DNA of 64,000 nt from Hippophae tibetana (lineage: Eukaryota; Streptophyta; Magnoliopsida; Rosales; Elaeagnaceae): assembly GCA_037013495.1 (NCBI GenBank), contig CM072811.1:47251452-47315451 (forward strand). The letters run 5' to 3'. The translations under genes and the position numbers were made by a program. Below, in pieces: positions 1 to 10,837 of the stretch. Numbering within the stretch: position 1 is the stretch's first letter; each line of letters begins with the position of its first letter. The notes beneath the pieces are model-generated. The model did not search any database. It was given only the letters and a program-made list of their open reading frames with translations, and was not told the DNA's origin.

Positions 1-352
1 AATTTAATCTAAGCAAAAATAATAAAAAAAAATATATGATACTCTATTAAGATGAGAAAAAGTTCATACATTGAATGCTAATATCTATAGAGATCATCTA
101 AAAATTTGAATAAATAAGAAATGTATTTGGAGTAGAAAAAATATATATTTCACTCTGAATAAAAGAAATTAGGCTCAAATTATATCTCATAAGGGTAGTC
201 TCCACTAATATTTTTTTCATAAACACTGATTTTGGGTTTAATATAATTTTCACATTTAATCAAGAAATACTAGTTATGACAAAAACTAACTAATTATCAA
301 AAATAATTACAAAATATTTCATGATATGTTTTCAAAAATTAATCTAACAGTA
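1..352. repeat. Dispersed repeat, copy 1 (pairs with 43215-43540)
   Basis: This segment matches 43215-43540 in the same orientation along most of its length. Shared stretches include 'cattgaatgctaat', 'tagagatcatctaaa' and the shared end 'ttcaaaaattaatctaacag'. In both places it lies in the non-coding interior of an Athila-like element, so it is a family-specific internal block rather than an independent repeat. Confidence 0.75.
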
Positions 353-1174
353 CAAAAGACTTAACTATTTACTTAAATTTGATTTAAAGAAATGATAAAT
401 TTTTGTGAGAAAATATTTTTTTTTAATTTTTAAATTGTTAAATATTTTTTTTCTTTTCTAATTAAGCATGGTAACTTTTTACCACTCCCAACCTAGAACT
501 TACATTGTCCCCAATGTAACAACTGTAAATTAAAGATAAAGAGAAAAGAGAAGAAAGATTACATATTTCTTGAGAATGTGTAAGTAGTAATGGAGAAATG
601 CAGGTGGATCCATCATATTCATCATTAAAGTGTATACAGACAGATCGCTGTGAACTTCTAACATCTCAACAAATATTTTTAGTTTTAACAATTTAAAAAT
701 TATTCACATATAATTAAACTAAAATAAACAATAAAATTAAGTAAATAAAATAAATAACATAAAATTACCTAAAATGATGGGTTGTCTCCCATCCAACGCT
801 TAGTTTAACGTGTTAGCAAGACGTAACTTGGGGATTGCATTTTAAGTAAACTCAATGTCCCCTCATCATTGAGTCAATCAAACCTACAAGTAAGACAAGG
901 TTGTCTACCTATACTGTTTCAAACATGCTCTATTGATTTTCTAATTTTTTTTTGTACTTAAAACTGGGGCATACTTAGGGTTTTAGATAACTCACATCTA
1001 GGTGCAAATCAAATAATTAAGGCATCAAAACACAATTGTACCCTAGATCAAACAAAGCAACTAACTCCTTATATTGTAATTAAAACTTTAAAATTTTGGA
1101 GATAGTTTCAGAAAAAAAAAATTATATATTTTTTTAAATTTTTTTAAAGTTAAAATAACATAATCAGTATTAAC

Positions 1175-1300
1175 CAAGAATGCTCCCAAGAAAGAATGGT
1201 GGGGCAAAAACTCCTTAAAAACCATCCTCCTAGACAGAGTAACGTTCCCAAGAAAGACTAGTGGCACAAAAGCTTCAAAGAACTAGTCTCCTAGACAGAA
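1175..1300. repeat. Duplicated ~60 bp block
   Basis: Two adjacent diverged copies share the pattern 'cccaagaaagA..GTGG.....' followed by 'ctcctagacaga'. They lie in the non-coding interior of the Athila-like element. No coding potential is seen. Confidence 0.6.
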
Positions 1301-1324
1301 CTCCCTTAAATCTTTACTTTTCAT

Positions 1325-1615
1325 GCTATTAAAATTAAGTTAATTAAGTTCAGTTAATTAAAAATCTAAGTTAATTAAGTTAATGAAAATCTAAGTTAAT
1401 AAAGTTAAGTGAAGTAAAAATGTAATGTTAATTAAGTTAAATGAAGTAAAAATCTAAGTTAAATAAGTTAATGAAAAACCTAAGTTAATTAAGTTAATGA
1501 AAGTAAAAATATAAGTTAATTAAGTTAAATAAAGTAAAAAAAAAACTAAGTCAATTAAGTTAATGAAAATCTAAGTTAATTAAAACCCTAAGTTAATTAA
1601 GTTAAATGAAAATTA
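1325..1615. repeat. Tandem array of ~30 bp AT-rich units
   Basis: Units built on 'ctaagttaattaagttaa' followed by 'tgaa(a)gtaaaaat' repeat about ten times with small length changes. This is a minisatellite within the element's internal region. Confidence 0.75.
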
Positions 1616-1804
1616 AAAAAAATATATAATTAAAGAAAGAAAACATAATAATACAATAAAAAATAATAAAAATTAAATTAAATTAAAAAAGGTAAAATAA
1701 ATTAAATTAAATTAAATTTTTTTATATATATATTTTTTTATTTTTAAATTTTATTTTATTTTTATTTTTTTATTTAAAATTTTTTTAAGTTTTTTTTTAA
1801 TTTT

Positions 1805-1990
1805 TTTTTACTATTTCACGCTATCATTTTTATTTATTTATTTATTTTAATTTAAAATTTAAAATTATTTTAAATTGTTTTTACTATTCATGAACGGTAA
1901 GTTTATTTTACTATTTCATGTTATCATTTTTATTTATTTTTTTAACTTAAGATTTTAATTTTTTTTGTTTTTTTACTATTCATGAACGGT
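1805..1990. repeat. Direct repeat of about 95 bp
   Basis: The phrase 'tactatttca(c/t)g(c/t)tatcatttttattta', followed by 'actattcatgaacggtaa', occurs twice in succession. The surrounding 1620-2110 is almost pure A/T homopolymer sequence without other structure. Confidence 0.55.
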
Positions 1991-2199
1991 AATTTTTTAC
2001 TTCAAATTTCTAAATTATTTTACTTTTTACGCTATAATTATTATTATTATTTTTTAATTTAAATTTTTATTTTTTTTATTTCTTATGAAATTTGAAATTT
2101 GATTAATTTTTTTTTACTAAAACAAAAAAAAAAATCACAATTATTTACAGCACAAAAATGTTTTTAAAATTTTGATAAATAATTTTAAAACGTTGTCCC

Positions 2200-2218
2200 T
2201 TTCCCGGCAACAGCGCCA
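2200..2218 (-). other. Primer binding site of the Athila-like element
   Basis: On the minus strand this reads TGGCGCTGTTGCCGGGAAA. It resembles the Asp-tRNA-complementary primer site known from Athila-type plant Gypsy elements. It sits seven bases inside the LTR, which shows that 2226-3918 is the 5' LTR of a minus-strand element and not a solo LTR. Confidence 0.8.
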
Positions 2219-2225
2219 AAAACTT

Positions 2226-3918
2226 GATGAGCAAAAACCGACATCGCCGATTCTACCAATATTTTGGTTTTATATTTATAAAATTCTCGTAAGTGCACGA
2301 ATCATTTCGTAGAAAATGATAAGTATACTCCCAAGGTCGATCTAAGGAAGTAATGTATGTGGTTTTTAATTTATTATTCAAACTTTTAAAAACGAAATTA
2401 AATCATAAACATCTTTTCACGATATTTTGGGGTTTTGTGTTTTTAATCTACTTAAATAAAATTAAACATAGATTCAATAAACATTTATGCAAATTTTATT
2501 TTTTATAATATTGGAGTATTTATGGATATAATAACTAAGTTAATTATGTTTGCTCATATTATTTAGGTTATTAAAGATATGAATTGATATTTATTGATTC
2601 TTTTTTTTTTTGTATAACTACCACCTTTGGTGGGGTTAGATATTCTTTGTTAACTAAACAAATCAATTAACACCTATGAGTGGGGTTTATAACTAATTTG
2701 GTTAATTAAATTGATTCCTTTTTCTAAGAGATTGAAAATGAATCATTTAAATGTCACCTTTGGTAGGGTTAGACAGTTTAAACTTTATTCAATATGTCCA
2801 AATTAAACCTAAGAATTTAGTTATTCGGGTACTAACTTTCAAGTTTTAAAACCACTACTGAAAATATGTTTTCAATACATTTTCAGATAATAATTCTTAT
2901 AAATTTTTTTGAAATAGAGCTACACTCTAACTACCGGGCGATTGTACCAACAAATAAAAGAGCACTACTCTAAATTAGACCGGATAACTAAACCTTAAAA
3001 TCTAATTTTCAGATTTAAGTTTGTAATGAAAAATAATATATTTCTCTCTAACATTCTTAATATAAAATCTTGAATAAAAATAAAATCAATTCATTTTAGA
3101 GATTTTTACCTATTTAATATTTCGCAAGCATAACAACGTTATTATTATATCATGTTTACAAATAGCCAGCAGAGTTAAATTTAATCACAGACAAATTAAA
3201 TATAACATGTAAGAATAAAACATAAAAAATAACTGTAAAGAAAATAAAATCCTTATAGAACTTCGATGCTATTCTCGTTGCTGGAAAATGTCCAAGTAGA
3301 ATTTGCACTCCCATTTATTGAATCAAAAGCAAATAAATTACAAAAACATAGCTAGTTCTTCCCAAAAAAAAGGAAGAACTCTAAAACTAAGAAAAACTAA
3401 CTAAAAACTAAGAAAAACTAAAAACTGAGAAATAGAGAGAAAGAAAGAGGAAAGAAGTGTGTTTTGAGGTGAAGAGAGGGGTATTTATAAGTGAGGATGA
3501 GGAGAAAAAGTGGGTGAAAAAATGTTAAAAAATGGTGGAAACGCGGAGTGGTGATTGCTGATGTCATGGGGCGGTTGTGCACAAAAATGGGGCGAAATGG
3601 CAGCGGCGCGAGCGGGATTGGGCGGCACAATTTCCTCCTTTTTGACATATTTGACCCTTTTTGTCCAAGTTTTTGATATTTGTTGATCTTTCCTCATTTA
3701 TTTATTAATATATTCGTGATGTATTGCTTCCAGTATTCCTCTTTGAGTCTTTAAGTTACGTTTTTAAACAAAAAATACCTGAAAAAATAATAAAAATAAC
3801 CTTGATTCCAAAAAAGAAAAAATTATATAAAAATATGATAAAACATATAAATATATATTTTTAATCAATCAATTTGCATAAAATCGTGGTAATTTTAGTG
3901 TTTTTTCAGCACTTATCA
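2226..3918 (-). mobile_element. Athila-like Gypsy 5' LTR
   Basis: This 1.69 kb LTR is bounded by TGAT...ATCA (plus-strand ends TGATGAG and CTTATCA), with the primer site just inside. A shortened relative lies at 41087-42085 in the same orientation. The small open frames near 3418-3697 fall inside the LTR and look like chance frames. The outer end at 3918 abuts pararetrovirus sequence directly, so this element probably inserted into the viral copy. Confidence 0.8.
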
Positions 3919-4067
3919 GAATCACATAAAACTTATAAGAAATTTTCATAATCAAGAAAACCATTCTTTGAAAAGAGAGTGAATTTTTATAATAAACCTT
4001 ATAAAAAAGAATTTAATGAGGATTCCAAACATCATAGAATACCCTTTAAAAACTTTAAAGAGTTTAA

Positions 4068-4118
4068 ATGTTATAAATGTGGCAAAAAGGATCACATTGC
4101 CAATTTCTGCAAAATGTC
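4068..4118 (+). pseudogene. Caulimovirid coat-protein zinc knuckle (fossil)
   Basis: A CCHC knuckle of the form CYKCGKKDHIANFC is visible, preceded by a basic stretch and followed by an acidic, serine-rich segment. This is the usual layout at the C-terminal end of the caulimovirid coat protein. Confidence 0.8.
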
Positions 4119-4515
4119 TAAAAAACTTCACGAACTAAAACTTGTATAAGACACCTTTGCCAAAATATCTACCCTAATGGTTGACACATCCTCGTCATCT
4201 GAGTTTGGACAATGGACAGACGAAGAATCAAATCCCCAGGATGATGAATTTACAACCAACAATTCAGATTCCTCTAATAAAAACATTAATGTATTAACTA
4301 AGGAAGAAGATGAATAACTTCAAGCTAAAATCCTTAAGTTAAATGATCCATCAATAACCAAATTATACGTAGACCACCTAACTATAACTTGGGAAAAATA
4401 AACAAAAAGAAATTCTGAACTTCCAAATACCAGCACAAGATATTACAACCTCAATGTTGTTCAGGAAAGAGAGAACAAAATTATTACACCAGAAAGTCAA
4501 ATTCAAGACTTAAAA

Positions 4516-5376
4516 ATGGAGATTAAAACTATTAAACTAGAACTCTACCAGCTTAAAGAAAAACTGAAAGAATATGATATTAAGTTCCAACTACTTAATA
4601 ATAGAGATAAAATATCAACATATGTTAGTGATTCTGACGATGATCTTACTCAAAACCATCAAGAAATTCAAAACTTGAGGAAAATTACCACCAGGAAATA
4701 TAAAATTAAAATAATCTTAATATTCCCTGATGATTCAAAACTTGAGACCATTTCTCTGTTTGACACAGGAGCCGATCTCAATTGTATTACTCCATCAATT
4801 GTTCCCAAAAGGTTTCACAAACCAACTAAAGAACATCTCAATTCAGCCAATAAATCTCGAATGAGTATTATTGGAAAAACTGAGGTATCGATTATAAAAG
4901 GAATATAACTAATCAAAACTCCATTTTTCATAGTATCTGGTATAGGCTATTCGGTCATATTATGCACTCCATTTATGGATATCATTACCCCATATTCTGT
5001 TAAACATGACAAAATTTCTTTCAAAATAGGAAGAAAGGCCTTTAGTTTCCCTTTCATCGAAGAACCAAAAACCAGAGATCTCAATCTCATAAAAACTTAT
5101 TCAATCTCTCCAAAAGAGATTTCTGTTCTTATAAATCATAGAGAAAATGATCTTCTCTATCTCAAAACCCAAGTTCAATTTCATAACGTTGAGAAAGAAC
5201 TCAAAATCCCAAAGATCAAAGATAAAATCTCTAAATTACAAACTTTTTTGAAAAAGAAGTTTGTTCTGAATTACCCATTGCTTTCTGGGAAAGAAAATAA
5301 CACATGGTATATTTACCATATGAATCATCCTTCAATGAAAAGGACATCCCTACAAAATCAAGGCCTATTCAAATGA
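4516..5376 (+). pseudogene. Caulimovirid protease region (fossil)
   Basis: A coiled-coil-like lysine/glutamate-rich stretch precedes an aspartic protease signature (LFDTGADLNCI, about 4756-4790). The following segment, with FPFIEEPKTRDLN, resembles the connector between protease and reverse transcriptase in pararetroviruses. Broken. Confidence 0.8.
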
Positions 5377-6640
5377 AGGGTGACCTTGAACAATTTTGTA
5401 GAAAGGAGATCGAAGATCTCTTATCTAAGAATTTAATTTCAAAATCCAGATCGTCGTGGAGCTGTGTGGCCTTCTATGTCAATAAATCTGCCGAGATTGA
5501 AAGAGGAACTCCTCGGCTAGTCATCAATTATAAACCTTTGAACCAAGCCTTAAAATGGATTAGGTACCCTATCCCCAATAAAAAAAACTTGCTTCAAAAG
5601 TTATATTCATCAACCATATTCTCAAAGTTTGATATGAAATCAGGCTTTTAGAAAATTCAAATCGAGCCTCAACATAGGTACAAAAATGCATTCACCTTTC
5701 CATTTGGACAGTTTGAGTGGAATGCTATGTCATTTGGGCTCAAAAATGCAACTTCTGAGTTTCAAAGGATTATGAATGACATTTTCAATCCTTACTCGGA
5801 ATTCTGTATTGTGTACATCGACGATGTACTTATATTTTCAAAAGATGTTAGACAACACATCAGACATCTCAAAAATTTCTTCCATATCATCAAGAGGAAT
5901 GGACTGGCATTATTAGCCAAGAAAATGACTCTTTTCCAAACAAATATTAGGTTTCTTGGACACAATGTATCCAATGGAACAGTAATTCCAATCAATAAAT
6001 CCCTCCAGTTTACAACAAAGTTCCCTGATAGGATTATTGACAAAACTCAGCTACATAGATTTCTAGGTAGCCTAAACTACATACTAAGTTTCTACCCAAA
6101 CATTAATAGGTTAGCAAAACCTTTACATAATAGGCTTAAGAAGACTCATGAGCCTTGGACAGAAGAACATACAAAATTTGTGCAAAAAATAAAAGCACAA
6201 GTCCAAAACATTCCCTGTTTACATCTTGCGGATCCAATACTCCCAAAGATAGTAGAAACCAATGCCAGTGAACTTGGCTATGGTGGGATATTAAAAGAAG
6301 TCCAAGATAACAACGAATAAATTATTCAATTTGCCTCTGGCCACTGGAATAATTGTCAAAAGAATTATTCCACAGTAAAAAAGGAAGTATTATCCATAAT
6401 ACTTTGTATTTCTAAATTTCAATCAAATTTATTAAATCAATTTTTTTACTAAGGATTGATTGTAAATCTACAAAAGAAATTTTATTAAAAGATGTTAAAA
6501 ACATTGCATCAAAACAAATTTTTTCCAGATGGCAAACATTATTAAGTATTTTTTATTTTGATATTGAATTTATCAGAGGAGAGAATAATTCATTACCAGA
6601 TTTTCTAACCAGAGAATTTTTTTCAAAACAGGTATCAAGA
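5300..6640 (+). pseudogene. Caulimovirid reverse transcriptase and RNase H (fossil)
   Basis: Recognisable motifs are YPIPN, FSKFDMKSGF, FGLKNATSEFQRIM, the catalytic YIDDVLIFS and LGH in the thumb region, followed by RFLGSLNYI and an RNase H segment with ETNASELGYGG. The order and spacing match caulimovirid polyproteins. The region is broken. Confidence 0.88.
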
Positions 6641-7915
6641 TGAGCAAGAAAAAGAAAGGAAAGAAGAAGACTGAACCTCCAAACCTTACCATAACCAGTC
6701 TCTTATCAGCTAAACCTATCATGACCTGGTCTCAGGTTACCCATAATTAATCATCATCTTCCAACCAAACCATAGAACAATCATTACCTCAACTAACTCC
6801 TGAGGATTTAGAATTAAACAATCGCATCCATCAATGGTTGTAAAACATGGATTCTGAGAAAATTAGAACAATATTTCGTTGCATCCTTGAAATTGAGGGA
6901 CCAACTACTTCATCAAATTTGGAAATTATACGTTCCAAATCAAAAACATTTTCTTAAAAAACAACTGGAACAATTTCTATTCTAGAAAGAGGAATTACGT
7001 CCTCAAATTATTTTCCTCCCAAAGGAGCAAGGGAAGCAGTTCCCAAAACAAAACCATCATCTCAGTATTTTAAGAAACAACCAACTCAGGTGGTAACCAT
7101 TATTGAAAAAGATTTTTTTAACCAAAACCCTTACCTGGCCATCCAAAGCTATTTTGGAAAATGAATATTTTACAGGCCATCATTATCATAAAAAAAATCC
7201 TCAATACTATCAGAGTATTTTGGAAATTACAAGTATTGTGGATTCCTTATTCAAAATAAAGATAACCAACATTTTTGGTTGTTTTTCTTTGTCAATAAGT
7301 CTATTGATCCAAACCGGTTCCCATCTTGGTTTTTACAATGGTAGAAACTATTCAGAAACCATTCATCAATTCTTATATCTCATGTGAAAGAGAGTTATGA
7401 ATCTTTCCAGTCATATTATAAACCATCAATAAAGGAAGCTAGATTCCTTCCTTTATGTATATTTTGTACAAAATTTTACCTCCATTGGGTATGTCAATGG
7501 GTCTTATACCCAGAAGCATCAGAGGTAATGACTATCAAACGATCATTTCAAATTAAATAGTGGTCGTCATTTATGATCTCAAAAACACTCTTATTACCAA
7601 CTGCTGAAAAATGGTTAACCCAAAAAGGTTACATAGATCACCCGGTGGAGAAAATACAAGCATCTTCACTATTATTGGCACAAAAGGCACACACAAATTC
7701 CCTAATTGCTCAAGCAAAAACCTAAGAAGAACTCTTGAACATCATCAAACAACTATCATTTGGGCAAACATCTCAGCCCCCAAAAGAAGAGTTACCTGAT
7801 TCGAATGAAACACAATCACCCAATAAAATAGTATCTCTATCACAAGCTTCAGAAGAGGACTTAATTGATTTAGAGACCTCAACTATAGATATGAATTTTT
7901 GGACTTCAAAATAGG
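6640..7915 (+). pseudogene. Caulimovirid downstream ORF region (fossil, transactivator-like)
   Basis: A lysine-rich start (SKKKKGKKK) follows the RNase H region closely, and a Q/E/L-rich end lies near 7640-7915. Position and composition suit the transactivator-type product that follows the polymerase in several caulimovirid genera. I cannot see a diagnostic motif, so the identity rests on position. Broken. Confidence 0.5.
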
Positions 7916-8055
7916 TCCAGTATTATTTATTAGTAGGCTTGCGAGTCCATTACTATTTATCATTGGGCCTACGTGTCCATTACTATTTATCATTAGGCCT
8001 ACGAGTCCATTAATATTTATCATTGGCCTTGTGAGTCCATTATTGTTCATTGGCC
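7916..8055 (+). repeat. ~32 bp tandem repeat in pararetrovirus non-coding region
   Basis: About five units of the form 'gtccattactatttatcatt' + 'gggcctacga' follow the last viral reading frame. Copies differ at several positions. They lie between the coding part and the promoter-like segment. Confidence 0.8.
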
Positions 8056-8129
8056 CATAAAAGACCCATTATTATTTTCTGAGGACAACTAATTGTTAAA
8101 ATAAAAAAACGATAAAATTCAAACGGTGT

Positions 8130-8345
8130 CGACAAGGGTTACTGTTCATTTACCCAAACAGTACCCGACATAATACTGTTCAATTTTCTATTCAGAATAA
8201 TGAAGCAACTACTATTCACAACAGTAGTCAAGATTCCTACCGTATCTAGTGGCTGATCAAGTACTGTTCAATGAATAGTAAAAGCATCTCCACAGTGCCA
8301 TCACTTGGTTATTTAAGGAGAACAAGATCAGAAGGAAACTGTTTC
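8130..8345 (+). promoter_or_regulatory. Pararetrovirus pregenomic promoter region
   Basis: A TATA-like TATTTAAGG at 8310-8318 follows the viral genes, where the pregenomic promoter of caulimovirids is expected. Upstream, the motif TACTGTTCA or close variants (TACTATTCA) recurs about five times between 8140 and 8270. After the TATA element comes a pyrimidine-rich leader with several 'ctctct' runs. Function is inferred from position and motif layout only. Confidence 0.55.
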
Positions 8346-8560
8346 AAATTTTTGAGTTTTCTCTCTAGCTTTGAATACTCTCTACTCTCTGATTCTGTTT
8401 TAATTCATAACATTTTAATTTAATAATTTATAAGTAAGTTTCTTTAATTATTTTCAGTTTGTTTATTTCTTGTTTTAATTTTATTTTTCTTTAAGAATTT
8501 TATTTTTTTGTAATATATTATGGCCGACTAAGTCGACCAATCTATCAATATAATATGTAT

Positions 8561-9114
8561 GTTTGTTAAGAATACATATTACACATATATGTACCTAGAT
8601 TATGATTTGTAAGTTGTTAGCAAGAGATTGAGATTTGATGGTTTATTCAACTCCTATTTGACAGGATAGCTAATAATGAGTTTAATAAACCTCTAAGACC
8701 ATATGCATTACCATCAAAGAAATTCATGGATGTACAAGTAAATTTTAATACGGATTTATCACACAATTAAGGTATATATGAATAACAAAAAAGTAATACC
8801 AAGCTATATATTTTATATATTTAATTTATATGATAATTAATTTTATATTATACAGAGTCATTCTGCAAATTCGAGGAAAATATTATAAGAATTTCAAATG
8901 GAGACACACTTTGATACTATTCATGTATTATATGCAACAAGGAAGTACATATAAAATACGTGAAGTGGGAAACAAAATCCTAATTGTCTTTGTTCGGTTT
9001 GTTGTATGTCAAATTACCCTACCTAATAATTTATACATATTTTAAGAAAAAATTGGAATATAATTATTAATAAAAATTCGCCACGCAATAATAATATTAT
9101 TTTTAGATAAATAT
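8561..9114. other. Unassigned AT-rich stretch
   Basis: An open frame of 71 codons at 8830-9045 (plus) contains KNFKWRHTLILFMYYMQQG. It does not match a family I recognise. It may belong to the degraded interior of the CACTA element whose end lies at 9302, or be chance. Otherwise nothing is seen. Confidence 0.3.
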
Positions 9115-9302
9115 TCGTCAAAAAATACTACAATATTTGCTAACAACTACCATCAATGCGTAAGTAATTGGTTTTACTGACGCACCCATCTTGATGGTCT
9201 TTTAACTACTGTTTTTCGTCAAAAATTGTTATTATTTTGACAAATTCTACCCATTTTTTGACAAAATTGGTTCGTCAACAAATTAACTAAACTCTTGTAG
9301 TG
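9115..9302. mobile_element. CACTA (En/Spm) transposon terminal region
   Basis: Read from the right, the terminus is CACTACAAGAG, the standard CACTA inverted-repeat start. Sub-terminal motifs of the kind TTGACGAA and TTTGTCAAAA recur in both orientations through this segment, as is typical of CACTA ends. I found no matching left terminus in the window, so this is a partial or truncated copy. It abuts the target duplication of the composite Copia element. Confidence 0.7.
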
Positions 9303-9308
9303 GGTACT

Positions 9309-9587
9309 TGAAGAATTATCACGATGGTATGTTATAGAAGTGCATCAGTAGTTGCTGCAGAAGTATGAGAGACAACATGCTTTTAGTGAAGCATGCGCAA
9401 CAACAGACAACAAAGCATGAGTTCAGTATCGACGAATTAGAAGAGGTAGTGGAACAGCAGAGATAGTAGAACAACGGTGGTGCAGCAGAGTACATACTGC
9501 AGTCGATTCATTAGTATATATAAATATAATCGTTAAAAAATATGAAAAACAAACACAAGATAAAATTCTCTCTTCTAATTTTGTTCA
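9309..9587 (+). repeat. 5' LTR of the composite Copia element
   Basis: It starts TG and ends CA and shares long blocks with 23377-23632, including 'gacaacatgcttttA', 'gattcattagtatatataaa' and 'tcttctaattttgttc'. The shared 'tatataaa' is a plausible TATA element of the LTR promoter. Confidence 0.85.
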
Positions 9588-9599
9588 TGACATCAGAGA
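9588..9599 (+). other. Primer binding site of the composite Copia element
   Basis: TGACATCAGAGA directly follows the LTR end and resembles the initiator Met-tRNA site TGGTATCAGAG used by plant Copia elements. Its position marks the left LTR as a true 5' LTR. The captured kinase start codon lies only about 36 bases further on. Confidence 0.65.
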
Positions 9600-9635
9600 A
9601 ATGTTTTATTCTTGTTTATCAAACACAAGATCCTG

Positions 9636-9987
9636 ATGAGGGGTCTTTGGTTCTTTCTTCACTGGTCCAGCATCAGTAATCTGATTATTACTTGACCCTG
9701 AAAACTTTAAAGACTTAATTTTTATACTTCTAGCTTTCTTTGACACGTTACCAGATACTCTTATCAATGAGATACTTCAAGAATGTAGTCAAATTGCATT
9801 TGCAGTACTTGCTGCGCAATCGCAAGTTGGTTCAGAATTGATTGCATCTGCACTGGGGGTAGTAGGCCGGTAGTCAGGTCAACTACCAAGCAGTTAAAGA
9901 GATTAGCATTGCTGATAAAGATTAAGTATAACATGGTCAACTCCACCATCACAGTTATTAGTTCATGCATTGTTTCTCACTGAAATG
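9636..9987 (+). pseudogene. Captured G-type lectin S-receptor-like kinase, segment 1 (N-terminal)
   Basis: The segment begins with an ATG at 9636 followed by a hydrophobic leader. Further on, the phrase WSTPPSQLL...LTEM is clear, and this is the stretch just before the bulb-lectin MGNLxLLDQ motif in At5g35370-type receptor kinases. The reading stops at the target duplication AAATG (9983-9987) and the same protein continues after the inserted Copia at 15618. Earlier parts are only faintly similar. It is a decayed copy of a host receptor-kinase gene; segments 2 to 4 follow at 15618, 16732 and 21734. Confidence 0.7.
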
Positions 9988-10164
9988 TGTCAAAATATAT
10001 TTTTGTCTGTACAAAAATATCAGTATTTGTATATTAAGAAACAGAAAGAAAACAAATTAAAACATTGTTATCTGCCACTATCATTCTTGTTTGTCACATT
10101 GCTGCTTGTTATCTACCACATATTGCTACATTGTTGTCTGCCATACTACTAACACACACCAACA
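9988..10164 (-). repeat. 3' LTR of the RE1-like Copia
   Basis: This 177 bp LTR matches 15445-15612, sharing blocks such as 'caaattaaaacattgttatc' and 'ccactatcattcttgt'. The polypurine tract lies immediately to the right on the plus strand (as CTCCCCCTCAA). Confidence 0.9.
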
Positions 10165-10459
10165 CTCCCCCTCAAGGTGGTGCATGTATGTCTCTTATGT
10201 CCAACTTGTGAAGTGAGTTGTAGAAATTCTTTGCAGATACAGATTTTGTGAGTATATCAACCAATTGATCTTCTGATTTAAAAATGGAAGTTGAATCATT
10301 TTTCCTTCAAGATTCTATTTGATGAAGTTTCGATCCACTTTAACATGCTTTGTGTGATCATGTTGGACTGGATTGTGGGAGATGACAATGGTTGTTTTGT
10401 TATCCAAAATAAGTTCATTTCAGAGTTAGGAGTAACATCAATCTCAGTTAGAAGTTTTT

Positions 10460-10750
10460 TCAACCAAAGTAACTCACATATTCCCTTTCTCGAAATTCAG
10501 CTTCAGCACTAGACAAGACAACTACCTTTTGTTTCTTGCTCCTCCATGTGACAAGATTTCCCACCACAAAAGTAAAGTACCCAGCAGTAGATTTCCTATC
10601 CTTGATATTCTCTGTCCAGTCCGAATCTGTATATCCAGCGACTTTCAATTGACCATTCTTTGAAAACATAAGTCCTTTCCCAAGGGAAGATTTTAAATAA
10701 CGAAGTATTCGCATGACAGCATCCATATGGTCTTCACTAGGGAAGTACAT
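10460..10750 (-). pseudogene. RE1-like Copia RNase H (fossil)
   Basis: Typical Copia RNase H wording is seen: AVMRILRYLKSS, GYTDSDW, DRKSTAGYFTFVGN and LSSAEAEF. Part of the element at 9988-15612. Confidence 0.88.
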
Positions 10751-10837
10751 GAACTAACTTATGACATTCACAACATAAGCAATATCAGGTCGAGTATGAG
10801 ATAAATATATGAGTTTACCTACTAACCGTTGATATCT

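Larger units (their letters stand above)
1..2225 (-). mobile_element. Athila-like Gypsy element, internal non-coding region
   Basis: This is the internal side of the LTR at 2226-3918, running leftwards on the minus strand and cut off by the window edge. It holds no recognisable gag or pol. It is made of AT-rich, repetitive sequence: a segment at 1-352 that recurs at 43215-43540, a duplicated ~60 bp block at 1175-1300, a tandem array at 1325-1615 and a ~95 bp direct repeat at 1805-1990. A primer site adjoins the LTR. A long non-coding interior without enzymes suggests a non-autonomous member. It is broken. Confidence 0.65.
3919..8560 (+). mobile_element. Endogenous caulimovirid (pararetrovirus) fossil
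   Basis: The parts follow caulimovirid order: coat-protein end with a zinc knuckle, a charged linker, aspartic protease, reverse transcriptase with RNase H, a downstream region resembling the transactivator-type reading frame of several genera, then a repeat-rich non-coding region with a promoter. No integrase is seen, which argues against a Gypsy element. The reverse transcriptase style is closest to my recollection of cavemo/solendo/badna-like viruses, but the genus is uncertain. The copy is broken, with roughly ten interruptions, and its 5' side is cut by the Athila-like LTR. Many breaks imply old integration. Confidence 0.8.

Noticed and set aside
3418-3697. Two minus-strand open frames near 3.5 kb
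   Set aside because: They overlap each other in different frames within the Athila-like LTR; Pro/Phe/Leu-rich composition follows from the local base content.
2226-3918. Solo LTR
   Set aside because: A primer site lies directly inside it at 2200-2218 and the interior continues leftwards, so it is the 5' LTR of a longer copy.
5304-6320. Gypsy-type reverse transcriptase
   Set aside because: The context has no integrase, has a coat-protein knuckle upstream and a repeat-rich promoter downstream. This is caulimovirid layout.
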